Shown in pieces: positions 1 to 9,837 of a stretch of DNA of 64,000 nt. The stretch is from contig CAXBBS010000001.1 in NCBI GenBank assembly GCA_963974485.1, forward strand, positions 310,001 through 374,000. Reading direction: 5' to 3'. Each line of letters begins with the position of its first letter. Positions within the stretch are counted from its first letter, which is position 1. The position numbers and the translations under genes were made by a program. The notes beneath the pieces were generated by a model that saw nothing but the letters and a program-made list of their open reading frames with translations, made no database searches and was not told the DNA's origin. Source of the DNA: JAALKW01 sp963974485. GTDB taxonomy: Bacteria; Pseudomonadota; Gammaproteobacteria; Legionellales; Legionellaceae.

Positions 1-1619
1 CCAAACAAGTCCTTTATCTTTTAGGACCCGTCGGTGGTGGTAAATCATCCATTGCGGAAAAACTTAAAGACCTGATGCAAAAAGCACCGTTTTATGCCAT
101 CAAAGGTTCACCCGTGCTCGACTCACCGCTCTCGTTGTTTGATCCAGAGGAAGATGGCCCACTGCTTTTAGAGCAATATGGCATTCCCGATCGTGCGCTT
201 CGTCACGTGATGTCGCCTTGGGCCGTTAAACGCTTACAAGAATATAACGGCGATATTAATCAATTCAAAGTCGTTAAACTTCATCCGTCACGCCTCAAGC
301 AAATCGCGATTGCAAAAACCGAACCAGGAGACGAAAACAACCAAGACATTTCTTCTTTAGTCGGAAAAGTTGATATTCGAAAACTTGAAGAATTCTCTCA
401 AGATGATACCGATGCCTACAGTTATTCAGGTGGCCTGTGCCGCGCCAATCGCGGCTTGCTCGAATTTGTCGAAATGTTCAAAGCCCCTATCAAAGTCTTG
501 CATCCGCTGTTAACAGCAACACAAGAAGGTAATTACAATGCGACCGAAGGCCTATCGTCTATACCCTTCGAAGGTATTATTCTCGCTCATTCCAACGAAT
601 CAGAATGGAAAACCTTTCGAAATAATAAAAACAACGAAGCATTTATCGATCGCATCAACATCGTTAAAGTACCTTATTGCCTACGTGTATCTGAAGAAAT
701 CAAAATTTACGAAAAACTTATTTCGAATAGCTCCCTGAGAAATGCACCGTGTGCACCAGGAACACTTGATATGCTGGCTAAGTTTTCTGTTTTAACACGC
801 CTCAAAGAACCTGAGAACTCGAATATTTATTCAAAATTACGGGTATACAACGGGGAAAGCTTAAAAGACACGGATCCTAAAGCAAAATCGTATCAAGAAT
901 ACCGTGATTTTGCAGGTGTGGACGAAGGCATGAATGGCATATCCACACGCTTTGCCTTTAAAATTCTATCCAAAGTTTTCAACTTCGATCATACAGAAAT
1001 TGCCGCAAATCCCGTGCATTTACTCTATGTTCTAGAGCAGCAAATTGAACAAGAACAATTTCCTGAAGAAGTTGGTGAAAAATACTTATCTTTTATTAAA
1101 GAATATTTAGCTCCTAAATACGTTGAGTTCATCGGCAAAGAAATTCAAACAGCGTATTTAGAATCGTATTCTGAATACGGTCAGAATATTTTTGACCGTT
1201 ACATTACCTATGCTGATTTTTGGATTCAAGATCAAGATTATCGCGATCCAGACACCGGGGATATTCTCGATCGTGCTTCGCTGAACACCGATCTCGAAAA
1301 AATTGAGAAACCAGCCGGGATTTCAAATCCAAAAGATTTCCGAAACGAGGTGGTTAATTTCGTATTACGCGCCCGTGCGAATAACCACGGTAAAAATCCA
1401 CGCTGGAATAGCTACGAAAAACTTAAAGCGGTGATTGAAAAGAAAATGTTCACCAATACGGAAGATTTACTCCCTGTGATTTCTTTCAATGCGAAAGCAT
1501 CTGAAGAAGAAAATAAAAAACACGCTGAATTTATCGCGCGCATGGAAGACAAAGGCTACACAGCTAAACAAGTCCGCCTTTTATGCGAGTGGTATTTACG
1601 CGTTCGTAAATCACAATAG
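1..1619 (+). CDS. prkA: PrkA/YeaG serine protein kinase (5' end cut off)
   Basis: The reading frame is already open at base 3, so the gene starts before the window. 538 residues are visible; the family is about 640 long, so roughly 100 N-terminal residues are missing. A Walker A motif GPVGGGKS is encoded at 24-47, before the first in-window ATG at 75. The family has an AAA-like ATPase half followed by a kinase-like C-terminal half and acts in the cytoplasm as a stress-linked serine kinase. Downstream are yeaH and spoVR, the same order as yeaG-yeaH in enterobacteria, so the three genes probably work together in stationary-phase or nutrient-stress signalling. The identification rests on the motif, the length and this neighbourhood. 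Confidence 0.93.
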   Translation, partial: KQVLYLLGPVGGGKSSIAEKLKDLMQKAPFYAIKGSPVLDSPLSLFDPEEDGPLLLEQYGIPDRALRHVMSPWAVKRLQEYNGDINQFKVVKLHPSRLKQIAIAKTEPGDENNQDISSLVGKVDIRKLEEFSQDDTDAYSYSGGLCRANRGLLEFVEMFKAPIKVLHPLLTATQEGNYNATEGLSSIPFEGIILAHSNESEWKTFRNNKNNEAFIDRINIVKVPYCLRVSEEIKIYEKLISNSSLRNAPCAPGTLDMLAKFSVLTRLKEPENSNIYSKLRVYNGESLKDTDPKAKSYQEYRDFAGVDEGMNGISTRFAFKILSKVFNFDHTEIAANPVHLLYVLEQQIEQEQFPEEVGEKYLSFIKEYLAPKYVEFIGKEIQTAYLESYSEYGQNIFDRYITYADFWIQDQDYRDPDTGDILDRASLNTDLEKIEKPAGISNPKDFRNEVVNFVLRARANNHGKNPRWNSYEKLKAVIEKKMFTNTEDLLPVISFNAKASEEENKKHAEFIARMEDKGYTAKQVRLLCEWYLRVRKSQ

Positions 1620-1634
1620 GAGTAGCTACTTACC

Positions 1635-2903
1635 ATGAGTCAATTGATTGACCGACGACAGAGCGCTGGCAAAAAAAGCACGGTAAATCGGCAGCGCTTT
1701 TTACGTCGTTACAAACATCAAATCAAAGAAGCGGTTTCAAACGCCATTGGTAAGCGTAGCATTACAGGCATTAATCACGAAGAAAAAGTGACTATTCCCG
1801 CCAAAGATATCGCCGAGCCGAGATTCACACGGGGGAAAGGCGGCAATGTTGAACGCGTCCTTCCCGGTAACGATGAATTTCTTACCGGCGATCGCATTCA
1901 ACGCCCAAGCCCACAAGGCCAAGGTGGTGGTGGAGACGGCGAAGCAAGCAAAGACGGAAGCGGTGAGGACGATTTTGTATTTGAACTTTCACGCGACGAA
2001 TTTCTTGAACTTTATTTTGAAGATCTTGAATTACCCGATCTCATTCGCAAAGAGCTCGCCAAACAAGATACACCTAAAACCGTTCGCGCAGGCATCACCA
2101 CCAGTGGGATCCCAACGAATATTAATATTGTGCGCTCCATGAGGCAGGCCATTGGCCGACGCATTGCCTTAGCTTCACCTTATAAACGCGAGCTACGCGA
2201 GATTAAACAAGCTCTTAAATTACTCAAAAAAGATGCCTCTCCCGATGAAAAAAAAGTTCTCAAGCTCAATAAACGCTTAGACTATCTCAAACGAAAAATT
2301 AAAAGCGTCCCGTTCTTAGATACACTTGATCTTCGTTATAATAGCCGCATTAAAATTCAAGCACCGACAACACAAGCGGTGATGTTTTGTATTATGGATG
2401 TATCCGGCTCAATGGATGAAACAAAAAAAGACATCGCCAAACGATTTTTTAGTTTATTGTACTTATTTCTTACCAAAAATTATCAAAAAATCGAGCTGGT
2501 TTTTATTCGACATCATACATCGGCCAAAGAAGTCTCAGAAGAAGAATTTTTCTACTCTCGAGAAACCGGTGGCACGGTGGTTTCCAGTGCTCTGGAACTA
2601 CTCGACGAAGTGATTACAAGCCGCTACCCACCTAATGCTTGGAATATTTATGCCGCGCAAGCGTCTGACGGCGATAATTGGAATGCTGACTCACCGCATT
2701 GCCTTGATCTGCTTCGTGACCGTGTCATGCCTTTGCTGCAATATTTTGCCTATGTCGAAATTATGCCTCGTCATCATCAAAGTTTATGGGAAGTCTATCA
2801 ACAGCTGACTCAACTCTATCCGAATTTCTGTATGGAAAACATCGATACAGCTGCCGATATCTACCCGGTCTTTCGCGAGCTCTTCAAAAGGAAGACAGCA
2901 TGA
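1635..2903 (+). CDS. yeaH: YeaH/YhbH family protein (UPF0229)
   Basis: 422 residues, about the family length. The N-terminal third is basic and is followed by a Gly-rich linker (about residues 95-110). A von Willebrand A-like half carries the metal-binding DVSGS motif at residues 255-259. The family is encoded next to the PrkA kinase in many proteobacteria and is thought to act with it; no enzymatic activity is established. The gene starts 15 bases after prkA and ends in an ATGA overlap with spoVR (2900-2903), so the three genes are almost certainly one transcript. Confidence 0.92.
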   Translation: MSQLIDRRQSAGKKSTVNRQRFLRRYKHQIKEAVSNAIGKRSITGINHEEKVTIPAKDIAEPRFTRGKGGNVERVLPGNDEFLTGDRIQRPSPQGQGGGGDGEASKDGSGEDDFVFELSRDEFLELYFEDLELPDLIRKELAKQDTPKTVRAGITTSGIPTNINIVRSMRQAIGRRIALASPYKRELREIKQALKLLKKDASPDEKKVLKLNKRLDYLKRKIKSVPFLDTLDLRYNSRIKIQAPTTQAVMFCIMDVSGSMDETKKDIAKRFFSLLYLFLTKNYQKIELVFIRHHTSAKEVSEEEFFYSRETGGTVVSSALELLDEVITSRYPPNAWNIYAAQASDGDNWNADSPHCLDLLRDRVMPLLQYFAYVEIMPRHHQSLWEVYQQLTQLYPNFCMENIDTAADIYPVFRELFKRKTA

Positions 2904-4456
2904 AAAAACGCACGCCCCTTTCAACAGGCGCCGAATGGACGCCGGAATTAATTCAAGCCTACGACCGTGAAATTGGACGTATCGCGCATGATTTTAAATT
3001 AGATACCTACCCTAATCAGATTGAAATCATCACGGCCGAACAAATGATGGATTGCTACGCATCCGTCGGCATGCCTATTGGTTATCATCATTGGTCTTTT
3101 GGAAAGCAATATGTCAACGTTGAAAAGCGTTATCAACGCGGTGAAATGGGGCTTGCTTATGAGCTTGTGATTAATTCTAATCCCTGTATTTCGTACCTCA
3201 TGGAAGAAAACAGCATGGCCATGCAAGCTCTGGTGATTGCCCATGCTTGTTACGGTCATAACTCCTTTTTTAAAAATAATTATTTATTCAAGATGTGGAC
3301 CGATGCAGATGCCATCATCGACTACCTCGTGTTTGCGCGCCAGTACGTAAGCAGCTGCGAAGAAGCGCACGGCATCGATGCGGTAGAACACATTCTTGAT
3401 GCCTGCCATGCACTCATGAATTATGGGGTCGATCGTTATAAGCACCCGCCCCCTATTTCGCTCCAAGAAGAAAAATTACGTCAAAAAAATCGTGAAGCCT
3501 ATCAACAGTCTCAAGTAAACGACCTGTGGCGTACCCTTCCTCCTGAAAAAGATCGTAGTACACACAAAGAAAAATCACGGTATCCTCAAGATTCTCAGGA
3601 AAATATTTTATATTTTATCGAAAAAAACGCGCCGTTACTTGAGTCATGGCAGCGTGAATTGATTCGTATCGTAAGAAAAGTTGCGCAATATTTTTACCCT
3701 CAAGGCCAAACAAAAGTCATGAACGAAGGCTGGGCGTGTTTTTGGCATTACACACTCACGCACGCGCTGTATGACGAAGGGCTTGTGACCGATGAATTCA
3801 TGCTGGAAATTATACAAAATCACAGTAACGTGGTTGCACAGCCGGCTTACAACAGTCCGTATTTTAATGGCATCAACCCGTATGCTTTGGGCTATAACAT
3901 GATGCAAGACATCAAGCGCATCTGTGAAAATCCAACCGATGAAGACAAAAAGTTTGCGCCACTTCTTGCGAATACCGATTGGCTTACCAGCCTGGATAGT
4001 GCGATGCGAAATTATAAAGACGAAAGCTTTATTTCGCAATTTCTCTCACCACGTATTATCCGTGAATTAAAATTGTTTTTACTCAGTGATAACGACCAAG
4101 AGCCCGAGATGCGCATTCATGCGATTCATGATGAATCAGGGTATAGCACCGTTCGTGAAGCCTTATCTCAGCAATATAATTTAGGAAGCATGGATCCTGA
4201 TATTCAAGTTTTTTCAGTTGATATTGAAGGCGATCGGTCGCTCACCTTACAGTACACACAACACAACCGCGTACCCCTGGGAAAAACCACCCAAGAAGTC
4301 ATGAAGCACGTGTATGCGCTCTGGAAGTTTCCTGTGGTACTCAACACGGTGAGTGCCACAGGCGAGACACTGCAAACCCATCATTGTCCCGAAAAAGAGG
4401 TCACGAGCCCCCCTAAACCATCAGGACCTCACATGCCACTGGTTCCCACGCGATAA
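2900..4456 (+). CDS. spoVR: SpoVR family protein (YcgB-like)
   Basis: The ATG at 2900 overlaps the yeaH stop and follows AGGAAG (about 2889-2894), giving 518 residues. A longer frame opens at 2786 but lies inside yeaH and would be an unlikely start. The family is named for Bacillus sporulation protein VR, but in non-sporulating proteobacteria it travels with prkA and yeaH as a stress-response gene. His/Glu-rich segments, for example around the NEGWACFWHY stretch near residue 275, are typical of the family. The stop is only 8 bases from the stop of the convergent gene at 4465, and no terminator is visible between them. Confidence 0.92.
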   Translation: MKKRTPLSTGAEWTPELIQAYDREIGRIAHDFKLDTYPNQIEIITAEQMMDCYASVGMPIGYHHWSFGKQYVNVEKRYQRGEMGLAYELVINSNPCISYLMEENSMAMQALVIAHACYGHNSFFKNNYLFKMWTDADAIIDYLVFARQYVSSCEEAHGIDAVEHILDACHALMNYGVDRYKHPPPISLQEEKLRQKNREAYQQSQVNDLWRTLPPEKDRSTHKEKSRYPQDSQENILYFIEKNAPLLESWQRELIRIVRKVAQYFYPQGQTKVMNEGWACFWHYTLTHALYDEGLVTDEFMLEIIQNHSNVVAQPAYNSPYFNGINPYALGYNMMQDIKRICENPTDEDKKFAPLLANTDWLTSLDSAMRNYKDESFISQFLSPRIIRELKLFLLSDNDQEPEMRIHAIHDESGYSTVREALSQQYNLGSMDPDIQVFSVDIEGDRSLTLQYTQHNRVPLGKTTQEVMKHVYALWKFPVVLNTVSATGETLQTHHCPEKEVTSPPKPSGPHMPLVPTR

Positions 4457-4464
4457 CCGAGGCA

Positions 4465-5967
4465 TTAAGATACCGTACATGCAGAAGTACCAAGCTCATA
4501 ATCTGAATTAGTGTCAGAGTTATAGCCATCGCTATCGTCTGAATCAAAGTCATTGGCCGCATAACCAAACATACTGAGCGAACGTGTTGAACTTCTAGAG
4601 CTTGTTGAGCTTGTTTCCCATAATATGGTAAGCGGCGGCGGAATATCAAGTACTGGATCAATAACCTCAGGCTCATCTTGAAGCTCATCTTGAGGATCAT
4701 CGACGTTCTCAAGCCCTATCACGTCATCTTTCGCTGGCACGCTGCCTATCCAAAAGTTCATACCTAATAAAAACGAAGCGCTGCCAGCCAGAAGAGTCAA
4801 TGCCACCGATATTACGGTGATAACCGCGACGGGAGGTAAGGTAACACTTGCTGACACCAACAAGGCAGTTAAAAGATCGAGCGACGTATACGCCGCCGCA
4901 GCGTTCACAAAAGCATTGACCGACATACATAAAATGCCCGCTAAAGCCCAATCCGTTGCCATCATCGCCTGCCACTTGTCACCAAACTGGCCGCAAAGCG
5001 CGGTTAAATAAGGCGCGTAAAAATTATACTCGGTAAAGCCGCCAAAGAAGAAAGACACGGCAGCACCTACGGCAAGCGCCGGTATGGCTGCAACATGGAG
5101 CAGAATCAACGTTTCGGCTAAGCTTAAGGTAAACATCAAACTGAAAGCGAGAACATTTCCAACCGCAATGATATAACCACACCACTCACCGAAACGCTGA
5201 GGTAATCCAGTTGCAGACCCAATCGTTGGATCCCACGCTGCGAGCCAAGCTTCAAGCTCCTGAATCATTGTAATGCCTGTTACAAAAAGACCGGCCATGA
5301 ACGATAACATCGCAAGTGGACTTCCCATCGCAAACATAAAAGCCGTCAAACCAAACAACACACCTGTAACAATAACAACCAGGCTACCACCATAATACTT
5401 GGCTTGCTCTAACGAAGTTGCATTTTTATAATCAAAATACTTTCTCTTCGTATGAGCTGCTTCTGCTGTAATAACTAAAATGGATTTTTTAAAATCAACA
5501 TCAGCCAGTTTCCCTGCTAAATTAGTTAAATCGATCTCTTCAGCAAAGCATACTGCTTGTTGCATTCCTTTTACAAAATATGCTTTAGGATTTTCAGATA
5601 AATAAACCACACCATCTACTGCTTGTGTTAAATCACCCTCTAACGATGACAGCAATGCGAAGTCATATTCCTTGACTTCCGTTGCATACGCTTCATATGT
5701 TTTAAAGTTCCGTCGAGTAGAAAAATCACGCAACAAATCCATGTTCATTTTATAATTGACCATACCGCTGCAAACACTACCCGCACCAAATGCTACGGCG
5801 TGCATAGCTCGTGTAGAATATTGCGCTGCAGGAATAATGCTTTTAAGAAACGAATCAACCGCTTGATAATTCTGTAATGCAACCCCAAGCGCGCCTAACG
5901 CCGCGAACCCCGTAGACACATAAGCAGAATCAGAATCAGATGCTGTTGTATTATTTCCGCCAGGCAT
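4465..5967 (-). CDS. Orphan polytopic membrane protein with acidic Ser/Asp-rich tail
   Basis: 500 residues; not recognised. The ATG at 5967 is preceded by a good GGAGGG ribosome site. The first 190 residues are soluble-looking and helical. Three long hydrophobic blocks follow (about 195-240, 265-310 and 340-405), enough for six or more membrane spans rich in Ala, Gly and Phe. The last 90 residues are hydrophilic: an Asp/Glu/Pro stretch, a Ser/Thr/Arg cluster, then a run of Asp-Ser pairs. The soluble N-terminus, hydrophobic core and acidic C-terminus resemble many type IV secreted effectors of Legionella and Coxiella, but that is inference from composition. It stands alone between convergent spoVR and a divergent peptidase gene. 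Confidence 0.75.
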   Translation of the reverse strand: MPGGNNTTASDSDSAYVSTGFAALGALGVALQNYQAVDSFLKSIIPAAQYSTRAMHAVAFGAGSVCSGMVNYKMNMDLLRDFSTRRNFKTYEAYATEVKEYDFALLSSLEGDLTQAVDGVVYLSENPKAYFVKGMQQAVCFAEEIDLTNLAGKLADVDFKKSILVITAEAAHTKRKYFDYKNATSLEQAKYYGGSLVVIVTGVLFGLTAFMFAMGSPLAMLSFMAGLFVTGITMIQELEAWLAAWDPTIGSATGLPQRFGEWCGYIIAVGNVLAFSLMFTLSLAETLILLHVAAIPALAVGAAVSFFFGGFTEYNFYAPYLTALCGQFGDKWQAMMATDWALAGILCMSVNAFVNAAAAYTSLDLLTALLVSASVTLPPVAVITVISVALTLLAGSASFLLGMNFWIGSVPAKDDVIGLENVDDPQDELQDEPEVIDPVLDIPPPLTILWETSSTSSRSSTRSLSMFGYAANDFDSDDSDGYNSDTNSDYELGTSACTVS

Positions 5968-6232
5968 GAAAACCCTCCATCAAATGCAAAAATACTGATA
6001 TTAAATGCATAAAAATTCAATATAAAAGCAAATAATAATATACATACTCAACCAAAGCAATTAAAATTAATCACTGATTTGAATATTTTTTAACATGACC
6101 CAGGATACACTAAGGCCAATAAAAAAACAATCCATCCTTGCTTAGAACACTTAGAGCAGTGAGGTTCATTAGGAAAAATGTCTATCCGCTGATATACTTT
6201 GTGTGTTGTTCCCAACCCTTCATGGAGCTTTT

Positions 6233-7333
6233 ATGAGATGTATTCGTATTTTTGCCGCTATTTTACTCTTCAGCGGACATGCTTTTGCACAACCTGATAT
6301 TCAATTTAAAGGTAATTTCCAGCAAGAAATCACACCGACTTCTGCGCCAAAGCAAAACATCCATAGCCTCACACCACAACGCCCCATGCCTAAATCCGTA
6401 CCGCTCATGCGCGTGGAACTCTCAGACCATGCCAAACAAAAATTAACCGAACGCTTTAAGCAAACACCTCGCACACCCCACACACTGCGTCTAAACAAAA
6501 ATAGCTCAGAATTACCCTCGAACATCCAGCTCGGCATGAATCATGTGCCTGTTCTCGATCAAGGACAACACGGTTCCTGTGCGATGTTTGCCAACACCGC
6601 CGCCGTCGATGCGGTTTTAAACCGCGGTGACTACATCAGCCAACTTTGCCTGCTTCAACTTGGAAAACATCTTGAAAATTTTGGGTACAATTCCAGTGGA
6701 TGGAACGGTTCCATTGGGCCCATTATTTTACAGCAGCTGCAAGCCTTCGGCATGATAAGCAAAAGTACACAAACCACCTCAGGTTGCGGTGGATTTACAG
6801 AATATCCGGCCTATGACCAACGGCCCGAAACAGATATGTCACTTTCAGAATATCACGCATTAAGTGAACCGTTGACCGTAGAACAATTTGTCTGGTCGCC
6901 GTTACTGGATTTTTATCAAGTACTTTTGGATAGAGCCGACGCTGACAACACGTTACGCGCGGTTAAAATTGCACTAACTCACCATGATCGTCTCACCATG
7001 GGCATATTGCTCTTTGGCCCGCAATTTGGGGTGTCTGGAGCGACAGGAAAACACCATGCCCCTAACGATACCTGGGTGCTCGCGGCAAACATATTTGACA
7101 TACTCTTTAACTGGAATATGGTTGGAGGACACGCCATGATCATCACCGGCTATGATGACAACGCCATCGCGATTGATGCCGATGGCCAAGAGCATCATGG
7201 TTTACTAACCTTACGAAACTCTTGGGGTGAGCATGTCGGTGACCACGGCGATTTTTATATGTCTTATGACTACTTCAAGACCTTAGCCATCGAGGTGCAG
7301 CGCATCCGCTCGCTCAACACGTCGATTGTTTAG
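6233..7333 (+). CDS. Secreted papain-like (C1) cysteine peptidase
   Basis: 366 residues from the ATG at 6233, which follows GGAG by 6 bases and opens a clean signal peptide (basic RCIR, hydrophobic core, cleavage after HAFA). An upstream in-frame ATG at 6203 would bury the signal. The catalytic triad is visible: Cys116 in QGQHGSCAMFA, His300 in GGHAMIITGYDD and Asn329 in LRNSWG, in papain order. The region before the catalytic domain (about 20-100) could be a propeptide. The protein is expected in the periplasm or outside the cell. The last 51 bases overlap the 3' end of the convergent ATP-grasp gene. Confidence 0.88.
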   Translation: MRCIRIFAAILLFSGHAFAQPDIQFKGNFQQEITPTSAPKQNIHSLTPQRPMPKSVPLMRVELSDHAKQKLTERFKQTPRTPHTLRLNKNSSELPSNIQLGMNHVPVLDQGQHGSCAMFANTAAVDAVLNRGDYISQLCLLQLGKHLENFGYNSSGWNGSIGPIILQQLQAFGMISKSTQTTSGCGGFTEYPAYDQRPETDMSLSEYHALSEPLTVEQFVWSPLLDFYQVLLDRADADNTLRAVKIALTHHDRLTMGILLFGPQFGVSGATGKHHAPNDTWVLAANIFDILFNWNMVGGHAMIITGYDDNAIAIDADGQEHHGLLTLRNSWGEHVGDHGDFYMSYDYFKTLAIEVQRIRSLNTSIV

Positions 7334-8317
7334 CACGTGCTCCGGTGGGTCGTTAGGTGCTTGCTTTGACCCGCCACCGATAAAAGCCTGGCTGAATGCG
7401 ACACGTTCAGCGACCGATGCCACACCGTGTGCCGCTTCAGCCTCAATGGCCTTATAACGGGTCAGCAGCCCTTCTCGATTCGCAATTTGAATATTGAGCC
7501 CAGGACGTGCATTCAACTCCAACATCAACGGCCCGTGCGTTTTATCTAAAACAATATCCACACCTAAATAACCTAAGCCCGTGAGCTCATACCCTCGAGC
7601 GGCCATGCTCAAAACTTTATCCCAATACGGCACTTGAAGATTAACCGTTGAATGTAATGTATCGGGATGATAATCAATCGCATCGTTATGCAGCACGCCA
7701 CCACACGTCAATCCTGTTGCCAAATCGATACCGACACCAATCGCGCCCTGATGTAAATTAGCCTTACCGTTTGAGGCGCGCGTTGGTAAACGCAACATCG
7801 CCATTGCAGGATACCCAAGCAAACAAATCACACGAATATCTGGCACGCCTTCATAACTCACGGCTTCAAACACGGGATCAACAATCACACGGCGCTCAAT
7901 AAGCCCATGATCGGGATGCCCACCTAAACTATAAGCGCCCGAAAGCAAACTGGACAAATGATATTGCAAATCGTCCAACGTCAAAAGCGTGCCGTTGACC
8001 TGGCGATAGTGCTTAAACACACGACCCGAGACCACAATGATACCGTCCCCTCCTGCGCCATGAGCCGGCTTGATAACAAAATCTGGGTACGGCTCGAGTA
8101 ATACGTCCAAGGATTTCAGTTGATGCTCGGCTGTGATGCTTTGATAAAGCGTTGGTACACCAATCCCTGCCTCAATCGCCAATTGTTTCGTTTGTAATTT
8201 ATCATCAACAAAAGGATAATTTTTTCTCGGGTTGTAACGTAAGACATAATCACCATTACGCCGGTTAATACCAAGAACCCCTTGAGCTTTTAATTCTCGA
8301 GCAATCTTCCACATCAT
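7283..8317 (-). CDS. ATP-grasp alpha-L-glutamate ligase-like protein (RimK-related)
   Basis: 344 residues, third gene of a conserved trio. It fits the RimK-related ligase family: ATP-grasp signatures include DFVIKPAHGAGGDGI (about residue 74 on) and a C-terminal metal/ATP segment ending in LELNARPGLNIQIANREG. Such enzymes form amide bonds between a carboxylate and an amine using ATP; the substrate in this family is unknown. Its ATG shares an ATGA overlap (8314-8317) with the membrane-protein gene upstream, so translation is probably coupled. The C-terminal tail is read through the 3' end of the opposing peptidase gene and is probably not conserved. Confidence 0.87.
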   Translation of the reverse strand: MMWKIARELKAQGVLGINRRNGDYVLRYNPRKNYPFVDDKLQTKQLAIEAGIGVPTLYQSITAEHQLKSLDVLLEPYPDFVIKPAHGAGGDGIIVVSGRVFKHYRQVNGTLLTLDDLQYHLSSLLSGAYSLGGHPDHGLIERRVIVDPVFEAVSYEGVPDIRVICLLGYPAMAMLRLPTRASNGKANLHQGAIGVGIDLATGLTCGGVLHNDAIDYHPDTLHSTVNLQVPYWDKVLSMAARGYELTGLGYLGVDIVLDKTHGPLMLELNARPGLNIQIANREGLLTRYKAIEAEAAHGVASVAERVAFSQAFIGGGSKQAPNDPPEHVLNNRRVERADALHLDG

Positions 8318-9837
8318 GGCATTCCAGCGAGTACTTTAAAACGAAATAACTCCGACAATCGATACCCGCGATATTCACCAAACATAAGAATCAGAGCTAA
8401 CAAAACAAACAATAATTCAGGAAAAGCAAACATCAAATATTGTAAGGCTGGAAAATTCATCACAGCGTAGGCAATCACGGCTGCAAGCAAGCTTCCACCA
8501 CCTGATTTGATGGCTTCATAAGCGCCTCGCTCATCCCAGGTAACGCACATCCGTTCAATTGTCATCGTGAGAATAATCATTGGGAACAATGCGACCGATA
8601 AACCAGAGCCTAAATTTAAATTCAGACTCATGACACTGATAAACAACATCATCAAAATAACCACGGTCAAGATAACAGCCAATCTAGGCACTAAAAGCAG
8701 GCGTAGCTTATCCAAATAAAAACGCACTAAAAGCCCAAACGAGACAATCAACGTAAATAGAATCAAACCCCACACCACATGTGTTTCCCGAAAAGCTAGG
8801 GCAATCAGCACCGGCATAAACGTTCCAAACGTCATGAGCCCCACAAAATTACGTAATAACAAAATAATCAACGCACCTATCGGCACCATCAGCAAGACTT
8901 TATACGTTTCTTGAACATTCACAGGCAAAGCCAATAATGAAAAGCGTAATAATCTCGAATCGATCTGAAGCCCGCGTGTTTTGGCCGCGCTCAAGGCATT
9001 CATCGGTGTAGGCGAAATAGTTAAACCAAATTGAGGTGTTTTACCACCGGTCACAGCAAACAAAGGTTCAAAGCCATATTGCCAAACCAAGAAGTTCTTA
9101 GGTAACCCGGCCGCACCGGTATGTGGATTAATATATATCCAACCCTGCTCGTTATACACCGCCAAAAACCATTGTGTTTCTGCCCTTGTATCTTGCTTCA
9201 AATGAATGCCTTGTACAGGGCGCGCTTCAATCCGAGCTTGATTAAGCACCGTAATAATCGCTTGAACCAAAGCTCGCTCCCCGGGTGCATCGCCAATTAA
9301 AAGCCTGGCATTACCATCATGTTTGTCCAGTTCATGAATCACGCTTTGCGTAAACGTTTGAATATCGGCTGACGACTGACGTGCCTGCATAATCATGGTT
9401 TCAACAGCTACGTTTTCGTTATCAGGTAACACACGTCGTTTTTGGAGCAGAGGCTTACCTAACCGCCCTGGTTGATGATCGGTTTCGCGTAAGATAACGC
9501 GATAGTATAACGATTGTGGGCCGGATCCTCGGCGCAGCGACCATACAGCCTCACGATTATCCGCATTAAGATTTGTTGTTACTCCGTAATTCTGAGAAAC
9601 AAAATATTCATCAAGAATCACCAAAGACGGAGGCATGTACGGAATCGTCATATGCGCTTGGACAGGCCTGTTCCGCTCAGCCGTAAAACGCAAATTAGCT
9701 TCCACCATCCAGCTATTCACCGTCTCAGTTTCGGTCAACGGGACATCGAGAGCAAGATGCCTGTATAAAAAAATGGCTATTCCAAGAAAGAATAACGTGC
9801 CGATTAAAGCATAAAGATGATGTTGACGTGATTTCAT
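8314..9837 (-). CDS. Inactive transglutaminase domain fused to a 7TM region
   Basis: 507 residues. One N-terminal membrane helix (about 8-26) leads into a large extracytoplasmic domain (about 30-290) of the inactive transglutaminase type; seven hydrophobic segments fill about 305-500. This matches the Pfam pair Transglut_i_TM plus 7TM_transglut, which occurs between a retropepsin-like protease and a RimK-like ligase. The trio is linked in the literature to envelope or osmotic-stress functions, with no firm reaction assigned. ATGA overlaps on both sides (9834-9837 and 8314-8317) show a tight operon. Confidence 0.87.
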   Translation of the reverse strand: MKSRQHHLYALIGTLFFLGIAIFLYRHLALDVPLTETETVNSWMVEANLRFTAERNRPVQAHMTIPYMPPSLVILDEYFVSQNYGVTTNLNADNREAVWSLRRGSGPQSLYYRVILRETDHQPGRLGKPLLQKRRVLPDNENVAVETMIMQARQSSADIQTFTQSVIHELDKHDGNARLLIGDAPGERALVQAIITVLNQARIEARPVQGIHLKQDTRAETQWFLAVYNEQGWIYINPHTGAAGLPKNFLVWQYGFEPLFAVTGGKTPQFGLTISPTPMNALSAAKTRGLQIDSRLLRFSLLALPVNVQETYKVLLMVPIGALIILLLRNFVGLMTFGTFMPVLIALAFRETHVVWGLILFTLIVSFGLLVRFYLDKLRLLLVPRLAVILTVVILMMLFISVMSLNLNLGSGLSVALFPMIILTMTIERMCVTWDERGAYEAIKSGGGSLLAAVIAYAVMNFPALQYLMFAFPELLFVLLALILMFGEYRGYRLSELFRFKVLAGMP

